Source: Ohtaekwangia sp036503775
GTDB taxonomy: Bacteria; Bacteroidota; Bacteroidia; Cytophagales; Cyclobacteriaceae
DNA: 64,000 nt
Assembly (NCBI GenBank): GCA_036503775.1
Contig: DASXWH010000113.1
Coordinates: 1-64,000 of the forward strand
Direction: 5' to 3'
This document shows, in pieces, positions 33,792 to 42,253 of the stretch (positions within the stretch are counted from its first letter, which is position 1; every line of letters starts with the position of its first letter). Under the pieces are notes generated by a model, which saw nothing but the letters and a program-made list of their open reading frames with translations, was not told where the DNA came from and searched no databases. The translations under genes were made by a program, and so were the position numbers.

Positions 33792-36700
33792 TTATTTTCT
33801 CACACTAATTTTAATTTTCAACATAAACTCGTCCATGTCTACTTCAGTAGCATCGGCAAGTTTTTCTTTTAACTCTAAACTAAGGGCCTGTGTTTCGGTA
33901 CTGATATAGTCTTTGAATTCCGTGAGGGCAGCGGTAACTACCTCCCCGTCTTTCTCTACTTCAATTCCGATCTTATCCAGCACTTCAAGACCCAAATCTT
34001 TACGAAGATTCTGCACACGGTTTACAAAGTCGCGGGCAATACCTTCTTTCTTCAGTTCATCGGTCAGGGTTATATCCAACGCTACAGTAATTCCGGCTTC
34101 CGTGGCTACAGACCATCCGGGAATATCTTCAGAGGAGATCAGTACGTCTTCCAACACAAGATCAAATCCTCCTTTGGAAAGTTTGCCTTGTTTTTCAATG
34201 GCGCTGATATCTTCTTTCGTGAAGCTATTGATGACAGCAGACACTTCTTTCATCTTCGGACCGAACTGCTTGCCGAGTTTGGGGAGATTGGGTTTTACTT
34301 TCTTCACCACAACACCCGATGTATCATCCATGTATTCGATGGACTTCACGTTCACCTCAGCAAGAATGATTTCTTCTACCGATTTGATACGCTTGGCAAA
34401 CGATTCATCCAACACCGGCAGAAGAATGCGTTGAAGTGGAGTGCGTACTTTGATCTTGGCGTTCTTGCGGATAGAGTGAACTAACGAGCAAATACGCTGT
34501 GCATACTCCATAGACTTCTCGAGCTCCAGATCAATCCGGTTGCTCTCAGGCGTTGACAAGTCCGTTAAATGCACAGAGATGTGTCGCAGGGGAGTTTTAT
34601 TTTTGATGGCTGCCTCACGAATGTTGTCCGTAAGATTCCGGTACATCCACTCGCTGAAGAATGGAGCGATCGGTGCCATAAGCTGACCTACAACCATGAG
34701 ACATTCATATAATGTTTCGTAGGCCGCTTTCTTATCTTCACTCATCTCTCCCTTCCAGAAGCGCTTACGGTTTAAACGAACGTACCAGTTAGAGAGATGG
34801 TCATTTACAAATTCCTGAATTGCACGGGCAGCACGCGTAGGTTCGTATTCTTCGTACGCCTTGGTTACATCTGCTTCCAGTGTCTGAAGTTTGGAAATGA
34901 TCCAGCGATCAAGGTGCGTGAGTTTTGAATACGGAACATTGTTCATCTCATCCTTAACAAAGCCATCGATGTTGGCATACAAGGCGAAGAATGAATAGGT
35001 GTTCTGAAGCGTTCCGAAGAATCTACGCTGTACTTCGGTGATACCATCAAAGTCAAACTTGAGGTTATCCCAAGGTGGCGCATTTTCAATCATGTACCAG
35101 CGCACTACATCAGGGCCGTATTTCGCTAAGGTTTCAAATGGATTGACCACGTTGCCCTTACTCTTCGACATTTTGTTTCCATTCTTGTCGAGTACAAGGC
35201 CGTTGGAGATCACGTTTTTGAAGGCAACACCTTTGTTACCTACTTTTTTATTGACGGCCTGTACTTCATCGCTGCTTTCGCTGATCAACGCTGCAATGGC
35301 ATGAAGCGTGAAAAACCATCCGCGTGTTTGATCAACACCTTCGGCAATGAAATCGGCTGGATAATTTTTTTCGAATACTTCTTTGTTCTCAAAAGGATAA
35401 TGCCATTGTGCATACGGCATGGCACCGGAATCAAACCATACATCGATCAGATCCGGTTCGCGATACATTGCCTGACCGGATTTGCTCACCAGAACAACAT
35501 CATCCACGTATGGTCTGTGTAAATCGAATTCCGCAGACAAAGCAGCCTTCATAAAACCAGCTTTCACTGATTTAGCTACTTCATCATTCAGTTCCTGCAA
35601 GGAACCGATACATATCTCTTCCTTGCCATCTTTTGATCTCCAGATCGGTAATGGTGTTCCCCAATAGCGTGAGCGCGACAGATTCCAGTCAACCAGATTC
35701 TCCAGCCAGTTTCCAAAACGACCTGTACCGGTTGATTCCGGTTTCCAGTTGATGGTTTTGTTCAACTCCACCATTTTGTCTTTCAATGCAGTGGTTTTGA
35801 TGAACCATGAATCCAGTGGATAATACAGAACGGGTTTGTCTGTCCGCCAGCAGTGCGGATACGTGTGTTCGTATTTTTCTACTTTAAATGCCTTGTTCTC
35901 TTCTTTCAGGATGATGGAGATGATCACATCGGTGTTTTTGTAATCCGCATGAGATTCATCTTCATTGGTATAATTCTTCACGAAGAAATCGTCACCACCC
36001 AAAGGCTTATGCGTTTTGATGTTGAATTTAGCGACACCTTCTTTCAGTTTTTCTCCGATTGCTGAAATGAATTTACCTTTCTTATCAACGGTAGGAACTT
36101 CATTGTCGAGTTCATCTTTAACGGTTAGTGGAGGAATTCCATTTTGTTTCGCTACTCGGAAGTCGTCTGCACCGAACGTAGGAGAAGTATGAACCACACC
36201 CGTACCATCTTCGGTAGTAACAAAATCACCGGCTACCACCTGGAATGCTTTGTCAGCATCATAAAGCGGTTGAACGTAAGGCATCAGCTGCTCATAACGA
36301 ACACCTACCAATTGTTTCCCGGAAAACTCCTGAACGATCTGATAGGGGATTGCTTTATCACCTGTTTTATAATCTTCCAGCTTCAGATCTTTATTCTTGT
36401 CGGAGAAATATTTTCCGCAGAGATCTTTTGCCAGCACCACACTGATTGGTTTGTGCGTGTACGCGTTAAATGTATTTACCTGAATATAGGTGATTCGCTC
36501 GCCAATGGTCAATGCGGTGTTGGAAGGAAGCGTCCATGGAGTAGTCGTCCAGGCCAGGATGAACACATCGCCTGTAGGCTTTGAAAACAGGAAGGACGAT
36601 TTCGAATCATTCTTTACCTTGAACTGGGCTACGATGGAAGTATCCTTCACATCCTTGTAACAACCCGGAAGGTTCAATTCATGCGAGCTCAATCCGGTTC

Positions 36701-37262
36701 CGGCAGCAGGGGAGTACGGCTGGATGGTGTATCCTTTGTATAACAATTTCTTGTCGTACATTTTCCGAAGCAACCACCAGAGTGATTCAATGTATTCTTT
36801 TTCGTACGTGATGTATGGATTATCGAGGTCAACCCAGTAACCCATCTTGAGGGTCAGGTCATCCCACTGATCTTTATACATCATCACCGTTTCACGGCAC
36901 TTCTTGTTATACTCTTCGATGGAGATCTTCCGGCCAATATCATCTTTAGTGATACCAAGCTGTTTTTCCACCTGTAACTCCACCGGTAAACCGTGCGTGT
37001 CCCAGCCACCCTTACGTTTCACCTGGAAGCCCTGGAGGGTTTTATAACGGCAGAAAATATCCTTAACCGTGCGAGCCATTACGTGGTGAATTCCGGGGGT
37101 ACCATTGGCTGATGGAGGACCCTCGTAAAAGGTAAAAGAAGGGGCTCCTTCCCGGTTGGTTACGGATTTATTGAAAACCTCTTCTTTTTTCCAGAAATCG
37201 AGGATTTCGTCTGCGATTTTCGCAAAATTCAACTCTTTAAATTCTTTGTACTTTCCTGCCAT
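33792..37262 (-). CDS. ileS: Isoleucyl-tRNA synthetase, type 2, with altered HIGH motif (GIHH)
   Basis: Charges tRNA-Ile. 1156 residues, the length of eukaryote-like type 2 enzymes. The class I signature normally reads HxGH but here reads Gly57-Ile-His-His60 (codons at 37083-37094). Exchange of the first and third positions to GxHH has been reported in some type 2 enzymes and linked to very high mupirocin resistance. The editing domain (TTTPWTLPSN, GTGVVHTSPTFG) and KMSKSKGN loop are intact. No second ileS is present in the window. The ATG at 37262 gives the family start; a -7 element lies 36 bases upstream. Confidence 0.96.
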   Translation of the reverse strand: MAGKYKEFKELNFAKIADEILDFWKKEEVFNKSVTNREGAPSFTFYEGPPSANGTPGIHHVMARTVKDIFCRYKTLQGFQVKRKGGWDTHGLPVELQVEKQLGITKDDIGRKISIEEYNKKCRETVMMYKDQWDDLTLKMGYWVDLDNPYITYEKEYIESLWWLLRKMYDKKLLYKGYTIQPYSPAAGTGLSSHELNLPGCYKDVKDTSIVAQFKVKNDSKSSFLFSKPTGDVFILAWTTTPWTLPSNTALTIGERITYIQVNTFNAYTHKPISVVLAKDLCGKYFSDKNKDLKLEDYKTGDKAIPYQIVQEFSGKQLVGVRYEQLMPYVQPLYDADKAFQVVAGDFVTTEDGTGVVHTSPTFGADDFRVAKQNGIPPLTVKDELDNEVPTVDKKGKFISAIGEKLKEGVAKFNIKTHKPLGGDDFFVKNYTNEDESHADYKNTDVIISIILKEENKAFKVEKYEHTYPHCWRTDKPVLYYPLDSWFIKTTALKDKMVELNKTINWKPESTGTGRFGNWLENLVDWNLSRSRYWGTPLPIWRSKDGKEEICIGSLQELNDEVAKSVKAGFMKAALSAEFDLHRPYVDDVVLVSKSGQAMYREPDLIDVWFDSGAMPYAQWHYPFENKEVFEKNYPADFIAEGVDQTRGWFFTLHAIAALISESSDEVQAVNKKVGNKGVAFKNVISNGLVLDKNGNKMSKSKGNVVNPFETLAKYGPDVVRWYMIENAPPWDNLKFDFDGITEVQRRFFGTLQNTYSFFALYANIDGFVKDEMNNVPYSKLTHLDRWIISKLQTLEADVTKAYEEYEPTRAARAIQEFVNDHLSNWYVRLNRKRFWKGEMSEDKKAAYETLYECLMVVGQLMAPIAPFFSEWMYRNLTDNIREAAIKNKTPLRHISVHLTDLSTPESNRIDLELEKSMEYAQRICSLVHSIRKNAKIKVRTPLQRILLPVLDESFAKRIKSVEEIILAEVNVKSIEYMDDTSGVVVKKVKPNLPKLGKQFGPKMKEVSAVINSFTKEDISAIEKQGKLSKGGFDLVLEDVLISSEDIPGWSVATEAGITVALDITLTDELKKEGIARDFVNRVQNLRKDLGLEVLDKIGIEVEKDGEVVTAALTEFKDYISTETQALSLELKEKLADATEVDMDEFMLKIKISVRK

Positions 37263-37298
37263 AGCCTGAAAACCAGCGTCTGCGTTTCGATAAGAGCG

Positions 37299-37306
37299 CA
37301 AAGATA
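37299..37306 (-). promoter_or_regulatory. Bacteroidota -7 element of ileS
   Basis: The minus strand reads TATCTTTG, an exact match to TAnnTTTG, ending 36 bases before the chosen ileS ATG. Confidence 0.55.
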
Positions 37307-37327
37307 TTTGTTATTTACGATTTAGGG

Positions 37328-37385
37328 AGTCCGGAAGTCCGAAAAGTCAGAAAGACTGACTTCCGGTCTTCCGGATCCGGAGACT
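37328..37385. repeat. Inverted repeat of the word TCCGGAAGTC upstream of ileS
   Basis: The left arm (37328-37350) has TCCGGAAGTC words ending GTCAG; the right arm (37356-37385) is its near complement, starting CTGACTTCCGG and repeating CTTCCGG. A five-base loop separates them. It abuts the stop of the next minus-strand gene and may serve as its terminator. Confidence 0.7.
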
Positions 37386-37386
37386 A

Positions 37387-37569
37387 CTATTCCTGATCTT
37401 TCTCTTCTTCTTCATCTTCCTTTTTTTCGACCAGTTCAATCTGTATTTCTTTATCCTGAAACCTCCCTCGGTTGGGGTTTAAAACCCCCATGATGCCTAC
37501 ACCTGAAGCGGCCAGCATAAGCATGAAGAGTATTACGAAAAGCCGTAATGCTTTTTTGATTTTTTCCAT
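37387..37569 (-). CDS. Small single-pass membrane protein with acidic tail (60 aa)
   Basis: Sixty residues from the ATG at 37569; an upstream in-frame start would add five. A basic N-terminus, one membrane helix (about 8-30), then a short soluble part ending in a run of Glu and Asp with Lys. No family recognised. Its gene lies between the 129-residue hypothetical and ileS on the same strand, with an inverted repeat directly after it. Confidence 0.6.
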   Translation of the reverse strand: MEKIKKALRLFVILFMLMLAASGVGIMGVLNPNRGRFQDKEIQIELVEKKEDEEEEKDQE

Positions 37570-37632
37570 AAGACAAAGTGTCAATTTGGAGAATGATTGA
37601 TGAGCCCATGAATGGGCAGACTGTGGGAAAGA

Positions 37633-38022
37633 TTATCCCACTCCTATGGCAGAAGCGTAATCGTCACTGTGGTTAGCAGCATACTTCAGAATGAGTTTTG
37701 AGAACGATGTTCTGAATGAATTGAAGTTAGTATTGACAAGCCTGAATTTCAAACAATTGAGCCGGTCGGTATGAACCCTGCGAAACACACGTGTAGCTTC
37801 TTCAGAAAATGAAAGGCACGTGACAGGTCTTACTGAATTATACCGAACAACCCTTTTCCTGCTGAAAGAAGTAACGTCTCGTACTTCTGTTTTTATGGAC
37901 TGCGATTGATAAGCGGGCGATGAAGTAATCCAGCCGGAAAAAGTAATCAGGCTCAGAACCAGTGTAATGCTCAGGCACCACTGGTTGAGTTTACCGATAG
38001 CTTTACTGTTTCCGGATCGCAT
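37633..38022 (-). CDS. Hypothetical exported basic protein paired with the RND gene
   Basis: 129 residues; family unknown. One hydrophobic segment near residues 16-34 could be a signal peptide or anchor. The rest is strongly basic, with many Arg and Ser. It begins four bases after the stop of the 810-residue transporter gene, which implies co-transcription. Composition is less typical than its neighbours, so it might be a short lineage-specific gene. Confidence 0.5.
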   Translation of the reverse strand: MRSGNSKAIGKLNQWCLSITLVLSLITFSGWITSSPAYQSQSIKTEVRDVTSFSRKRVVRYNSVRPVTCLSFSEEATRVFRRVHTDRLNCLKFRLVNTNFNSFRTSFSKLILKYAANHSDDYASAIGVG

Positions 38023-38025
38023 AAA

Positions 38026-40458
38026 TTATTCTGCAGCTGAATGCCGGTTATGAATCTGTATCTTATCGAGGTCTATCTCTTCATCTTCCGATTCGCCATA
38101 GTAGCTTGAGTCAAAATCATCGATGAGAAGCTTTTCATCCTTTTTCCGCTTGGGCTTATCAAAGGTCATGATCAGGGCAGGTAACAGAATGAGGTTAGTG
38201 AACATGGAAATGATCAGTGTAACAGAAGTGAGTAAACCCAGAGCAATGGTTCCGCCAAAGGTTGAAAATGTGAAAATGATAAACCCGGCAAACAATACAA
38301 TCGATGTATACATGATACTCTTACCTGTTTCCATGATGGCATCACTAACGGCTACCGGGATAAAGAAATTATTGGACAAAATTTCCTGACGGTACTTGGC
38401 GAGGAAACGAATCGAGTTGTCCACGGAAATACCAAACGTGATACTGAAGATCAATGCTGTACTGGCTTTAAGCGGAATATCGAAGTAGCCCATTAATCCG
38501 GCTGTGATCATCAGGGCGAGCAGGTTGGGTATAAGGGAAATAACAATCATCCGAACATTGGCAAAAAGAATAGCCATGGAAAGCGTGATCAGAACAAAAG
38601 CCAGCAGCAAGCTTTCCTGAAGGTTCGCAATTAAAAACTTATTTCCCTTGATGAAGATTTTTGTTGAACCCGTAACGGCTGTTTTGATGGAATCCTTTTC
38701 GGTGGAAACAAAAATTGAATTCATCCTTGGCTCGATTATGCCGTGTACCAGTGAATCCATTTTGACTGATCCAACATCGGCAATCTGACAGGAGATCCGC
38801 ATCCTGGTAAAGGTAGAATCCACAAACGATTTGAAGAGACCACTGTTATCAGTCTGCCCCTTCATATACCGAAGAATAAAAGCTCCTTCGGATTTGGATG
38901 GTAGTGTGTATCGGTCGGGATTGTTGTTGTAGAATGCCTGCTTGGATGCCTTGATGAGGCTTAACACCGATACCGGTCTTGAAACTTCAGGGAGTGAATC
39001 GAGGAAGTATTCAAACTCTTCGATTTTGGCCAGATTCTTTGTGTCAAGGATCGGTCTGCGTTTTTTGGTTTTGAACTCCACCACAATTTCCAGGGGCATA
39101 ATGCCGCTGAAGTTTTCTTCGAAAAAGTGAAGATCTTTTTTAATCTGGCTTTCTTCAGGGATGTCATCCACCATGAATGTAACGGATCGCAGCTGCATCA
39201 TGCCATAGGCTGCGAACACGGCAAAAATTACGGAGCCGATATAGATGTATGGACGATGCCGGTGAACGGACAGATCAATCATCCTGAGAAAACCACCCAT
39301 TATGCGGAAGTTAAGGTGGCGTAAATGTTTTTCAGAGGGGGTAGGCAGCCAGGAGAAAACACTGGGTATCATCACCAGGCTGACCAGGAAGAGCACCATG
39401 ATGTTTAATCCGGCTACAATTCCAAACTCCCGAAGAATGAGGATGTCCGTTGCCAGCAGTGTTAAAAAACCAATGGCCACCGTCAGGTTGGTGAGGAAAG
39501 TTGCCAGTCCCATTTTCTGGACCACCGTTGCAATTGCCTGAAGTTTGTCTTTTGTCTTCGCGAATTCCAGGTGGTATTTGTTCAACAAATAAATGGCATT
39601 GGTTATTCCGATCGTAACGATCACCGGAGGGATCAATCCGCTTAACATAGTGACCTTGAATCCAAACAGGGTAAGTGTTCCCAACGTCCAGATTACCACG
39701 ATGGCAATGATGATCATGGAAAAGATCACGGCCCGGAATGACCGGAAGAATAAAAACATAATCACACCCGTAACTAATGCTGAAGCAAAGAGAAACAAAT
39801 TCATTTCTTTCTTTACCTGGTTGGAAACAACCGTACGGATGAAGGGCAGGCCGGCAATGTGCACGGTGATATGACTTTTATCTTCAAACTTTTTGACGGC
39901 AGCCAGCAGCGATTCAGTCAGGGCTTCACGTTTTGAAGAATTCATTACTTCTTTCTGCACCGAGATCAGCATCATGGCAGCACCATTTCTGGTGTTTACG
40001 ATCTGGTCCATGTATACTTTTTGATTGCGCGCAAGGCTCAACGCGCTGTCAAGTTCCTGCTGTGAGGTAAGCTTATCCGGAAATATGGGCGACAAATAGA
40101 ATTTGTTATTGACCGTATCCTTTAAAATGGATTTGATCACCGGTAGAGAGATAACTTCGTTAATTCCACTGATCTGTTTTATTTCCAGCGTAAGCTCATG
40201 GAAAGCTTCAAAGTTCTTCAACTGGTAAAGAGCGCTGTCTTTCACCCCGGCTGCAATAATATTTCCGTCCTCTCCGAATTGCGCTCTGAATTGATTCAGG
40301 TAGATCATATCCGGATCATTTGGTGGAACGGTCCGGGCGAAGTCATAGCTCATTTGCACGCGGGAAGCAAAGTAGCCCATTATGGCCGTCAGGAGCCCGA
40401 TGATGATGATTAGCGGGAGTCGAAACCGGATGATGAACAAGGCTATTTTATTCCACAT
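38026..40458 (-). CDS. MMPL/RND-superfamily transporter with sterol-sensing-like domains
   Basis: 810 residues in two repeats of one helix, a large periplasmic loop, then five helices. The first begins KIALFIIRFRLPLIIIIGL; the five-helix blocks contain VTIGITNAIYLLNKY and ITFGISVDNSIRFLAKYR, the latter with the Asp expected for proton relay. This is the two-repeat exporter class that includes hopanoid transporter HpnN and MMPL proteins, which move lipids or other hydrophobic compounds. A charged cytoplasmic tail (about 770-810) is rich in Asp and Glu. No membrane fusion protein or outer-membrane channel gene is nearby, as expected for MMPL types. Confidence 0.9.
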   Translation of the reverse strand: MWNKIALFIIRFRLPLIIIIGLLTAIMGYFASRVQMSYDFARTVPPNDPDMIYLNQFRAQFGEDGNIIAAGVKDSALYQLKNFEAFHELTLEIKQISGINEVISLPVIKSILKDTVNNKFYLSPIFPDKLTSQQELDSALSLARNQKVYMDQIVNTRNGAAMMLISVQKEVMNSSKREALTESLLAAVKKFEDKSHITVHIAGLPFIRTVVSNQVKKEMNLFLFASALVTGVIMFLFFRSFRAVIFSMIIIAIVVIWTLGTLTLFGFKVTMLSGLIPPVIVTIGITNAIYLLNKYHLEFAKTKDKLQAIATVVQKMGLATFLTNLTVAIGFLTLLATDILILREFGIVAGLNIMVLFLVSLVMIPSVFSWLPTPSEKHLRHLNFRIMGGFLRMIDLSVHRHRPYIYIGSVIFAVFAAYGMMQLRSVTFMVDDIPEESQIKKDLHFFEENFSGIMPLEIVVEFKTKKRRPILDTKNLAKIEEFEYFLDSLPEVSRPVSVLSLIKASKQAFYNNNPDRYTLPSKSEGAFILRYMKGQTDNSGLFKSFVDSTFTRMRISCQIADVGSVKMDSLVHGIIEPRMNSIFVSTEKDSIKTAVTGSTKIFIKGNKFLIANLQESLLLAFVLITLSMAILFANVRMIVISLIPNLLALMITAGLMGYFDIPLKASTALIFSITFGISVDNSIRFLAKYRQEILSNNFFIPVAVSDAIMETGKSIMYTSIVLFAGFIIFTFSTFGGTIALGLLTSVTLIISMFTNLILLPALIMTFDKPKRKKDEKLLIDDFDSSYYGESEDEEIDLDKIQIHNRHSAAE

Positions 40459-40508
40459 GACTGAAGTTATTTCGGGGGGCTAAACTAAGCAATTTTGATG
40501 GTTTGAAA

Positions 40509-40546
40509 ATGACGAAAGCTGAACCATCCGGACATGACGAAAGCTG
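40509..40546. repeat. 13-base direct repeat upstream of the RND gene
   Basis: ATGACGAAAGCTG occurs at 40509-40521 and again at 40534-40546, 25 bases start to start, about two and a half helical turns. It lies between the divergent RND gene and a 34-codon gene and could be a pair of regulator sites, or chance. Confidence 0.45.
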
Positions 40547-40611
40547 GTAATACTTTCTATTTCAATTTTTAAATCCAATCCCTAACTTTATCCAACTTAA
40601 CATTTACGACT

Positions 40612-40716
40612 ATGGCAAAAGGACAAGACAAACGTAAGGAAGAAAAAAAGAAGCCTGCGAAAACGCTGAAGGAAAAACGTGCGGAGAAGCGGGAGAAGAA
40701 AGCCAATAAAGGTTAA
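40612..40716 (+). CDS. 34-residue lysine-rich small protein
   Basis: ATG at 40612, TAA at 40714-40716. The peptide starts MAKGQDKRKEEKKKPAK and continues with KEKRAEKREKK; about 40 percent of residues are lysine. It has a near-consensus -7 element (TAACTTTA at 40583-40590) and a perfect 15-bp terminator nine bases after the stop, so it looks like a complete monocistronic gene. I recall similar short basic proteins in other Bacteroidota annotated as hypothetical. A role in nucleic-acid or ribosome binding would be a guess from charge alone. Confidence 0.72.
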   Translation: MAKGQDKRKEEKKKPAKTLKEKRAEKREKKANKG

Positions 40717-40725
40717 TCCCTTCCG

Positions 40726-40758
40726 GATTGTTTCGGCACCTCAGGTGCCGAAACAATC
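40726..40758. terminator. Perfect 15-bp terminator hairpin
   Basis: GATTGTTTCGGCACC (40726-40740) and GGTGCCGAAACAATC (40744-40758) with loop TCA, followed by TTTTCC. It separates the 34-codon gene from the converging histidine kinase gene and can serve both. Confidence 0.93.
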
Positions 40759-40770
40759 TTTTCCTACTAG

Positions 40771-42123
40771 CTATTTTTTGAAGTAAAGCTGGAAATTTGT
40801 GCCTACCCCGGGTTGACTCTCTACCTCAACTTTACCACCCAAAGCAAGCATTTGTGTTTTGATCAGGTATAATCCCATTCCCTTGCCTTCCGTGTGCAGG
40901 TGAAAACGCTTGTACAGATTAAAGAGATTGTTTTTATGTTGGTTAAGGTCTATACCTAAGCCATTGTCTGAAACTGCAAGACAGATATATTCATCCGAAA
41001 CGGATGTTGTTATGCGTATCTCCGGTGCCCTGTCGGGATGCCTGTACTTGATTGCATTACTCAATAAGTTGTACAGAATGCTTTCTACATAGGGTGAAAC
41101 TGCTGTGATGGTTTCAGCATGTATATCAATAAACATTTTGGTTCTGGTCTCTTCCATTTCCCGTTCCAGGGTATTGCTCACGCGAACCAAGGTCTCTTTC
41201 AAATTTATTTCTTTAAGATTGCTGGTATGTTTACGGATGTCGAGGATTGTATTGAGATCTCCGATCACCGTGTCCAGATCACGCGTAGACGCTACTATTT
41301 TACGAATAATGATGTCGGATTCTTTAGGGTCGTTGGAGATCTCCAGCACGTGAGCAAGGCCGAGTATCCTGGCCAGTGGAGCGCGCAAGTTGTGCGCTGC
41401 AATAAATGCAAACTGTTCCAACTGAAGATTCTGTTCAACCAGGATTTTGTTTTTCTCTGTTTCCGTATGATGAAGCTGATCAGACAGGCTAACTGTTTTT
41501 TTGGTGAAGTAAGCGGTATACAACAGGGTTGGGAAGCAGACCGCAAACAGAATGATCTGAAGAATGTAATTTCCCCGAAGCGCTGCTTCATATTGTTCAG
41601 TGGCCTCTTGGTTTATCCGGTCTTCAAATGAAGCAATGTTTTTCTGACACTGTAAATATTGCAGCCAAAGGCCGAGGCCCCGATCAGAAGTAAACAACGT
41701 TTTGAATTCTTCATCCTTATTATTGTCAAGAAGGGTTTTCAACTGACGGGAGTATTCATAGTAATTATCCAACGAATCTTTCAATGCATGGAATTCTTCC
41801 AGCTGCGGATACTGCTGTTTGATCAGCCTGAATTCTATATTTTTCAGAATAGAATCTTTCCGGAGGAATGCGCTATCTACCGGGGAAAAAAATTGTTCGT
41901 TGCGAATGATCGCGTAACCTCTTATTCCAATGTCTATTCCATGAATAGTGGATTTTCCAATCTGTTCTACATACAGTTTTATTCGTTCAGCTTCACGTTG
42001 GAGTTCCCGGTTTCTACGGATAGTGGCATTGTTGTGATGGGTGAAATAAATATCGGTCAGTAAAAGCAGGCTGATGATGCCGACAACATAGTAAATGAAG
42101 TTTTTCCGAAGGAGTTTAGTCAT
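40771..42123 (-). CDS. CHASE3-domain sensor histidine kinase
   Basis: 450 residues. Helix 1 (about 10-28), a periplasmic CHASE3-like four-helix sensor (about 35-185, with GIDIGIRGYAIIRNEQFFSP), helix 2 (about 187-207), then the kinase. The H-box is AAHNLRAPLARILG, with Asn after the His; N-box NLLSNAIKYRHPD, G1 VSDNGLGID and G2 GKGMGLYLIK are intact. No response regulator is adjacent. The kinase core resembles that of the tandem pair at 46.1-48.7 kb. Confidence 0.92.
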   Translation of the reverse strand: MTKLLRKNFIYYVVGIISLLLLTDIYFTHHNNATIRRNRELQREAERIKLYVEQIGKSTIHGIDIGIRGYAIIRNEQFFSPVDSAFLRKDSILKNIEFRLIKQQYPQLEEFHALKDSLDNYYEYSRQLKTLLDNNKDEEFKTLFTSDRGLGLWLQYLQCQKNIASFEDRINQEATEQYEAALRGNYILQIILFAVCFPTLLYTAYFTKKTVSLSDQLHHTETEKNKILVEQNLQLEQFAFIAAHNLRAPLARILGLAHVLEISNDPKESDIIIRKIVASTRDLDTVIGDLNTILDIRKHTSNLKEINLKETLVRVSNTLEREMEETRTKMFIDIHAETITAVSPYVESILYNLLSNAIKYRHPDRAPEIRITTSVSDEYICLAVSDNGLGIDLNQHKNNLFNLYKRFHLHTEGKGMGLYLIKTQMLALGGKVEVESQPGVGTNFQLYFKK

Positions 42124-42253
42124 GCATCTCCTGACGCATCCATGAGAGGATGACCGGTCGATGGTATAAGTATAGCTATTTTTAGGTCAATACAACGGTG
42201 ATGTCATGGAACAATTTTGGCAACAGTATTATGATGCTAAGCTTTTGAAATGA

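Noticed and set aside
36144..36584. A 146-codon open frame opposite ileS
   Set aside because: Lies inside the editing region of ileS on the other strand with no family resemblance.
42203..42250. A 15-codon open frame (MEQFWQQYY...) between dgt and the CHASE3 kinase gene
   Set aside because: Too short, with no promoter or terminator around it to support translation.
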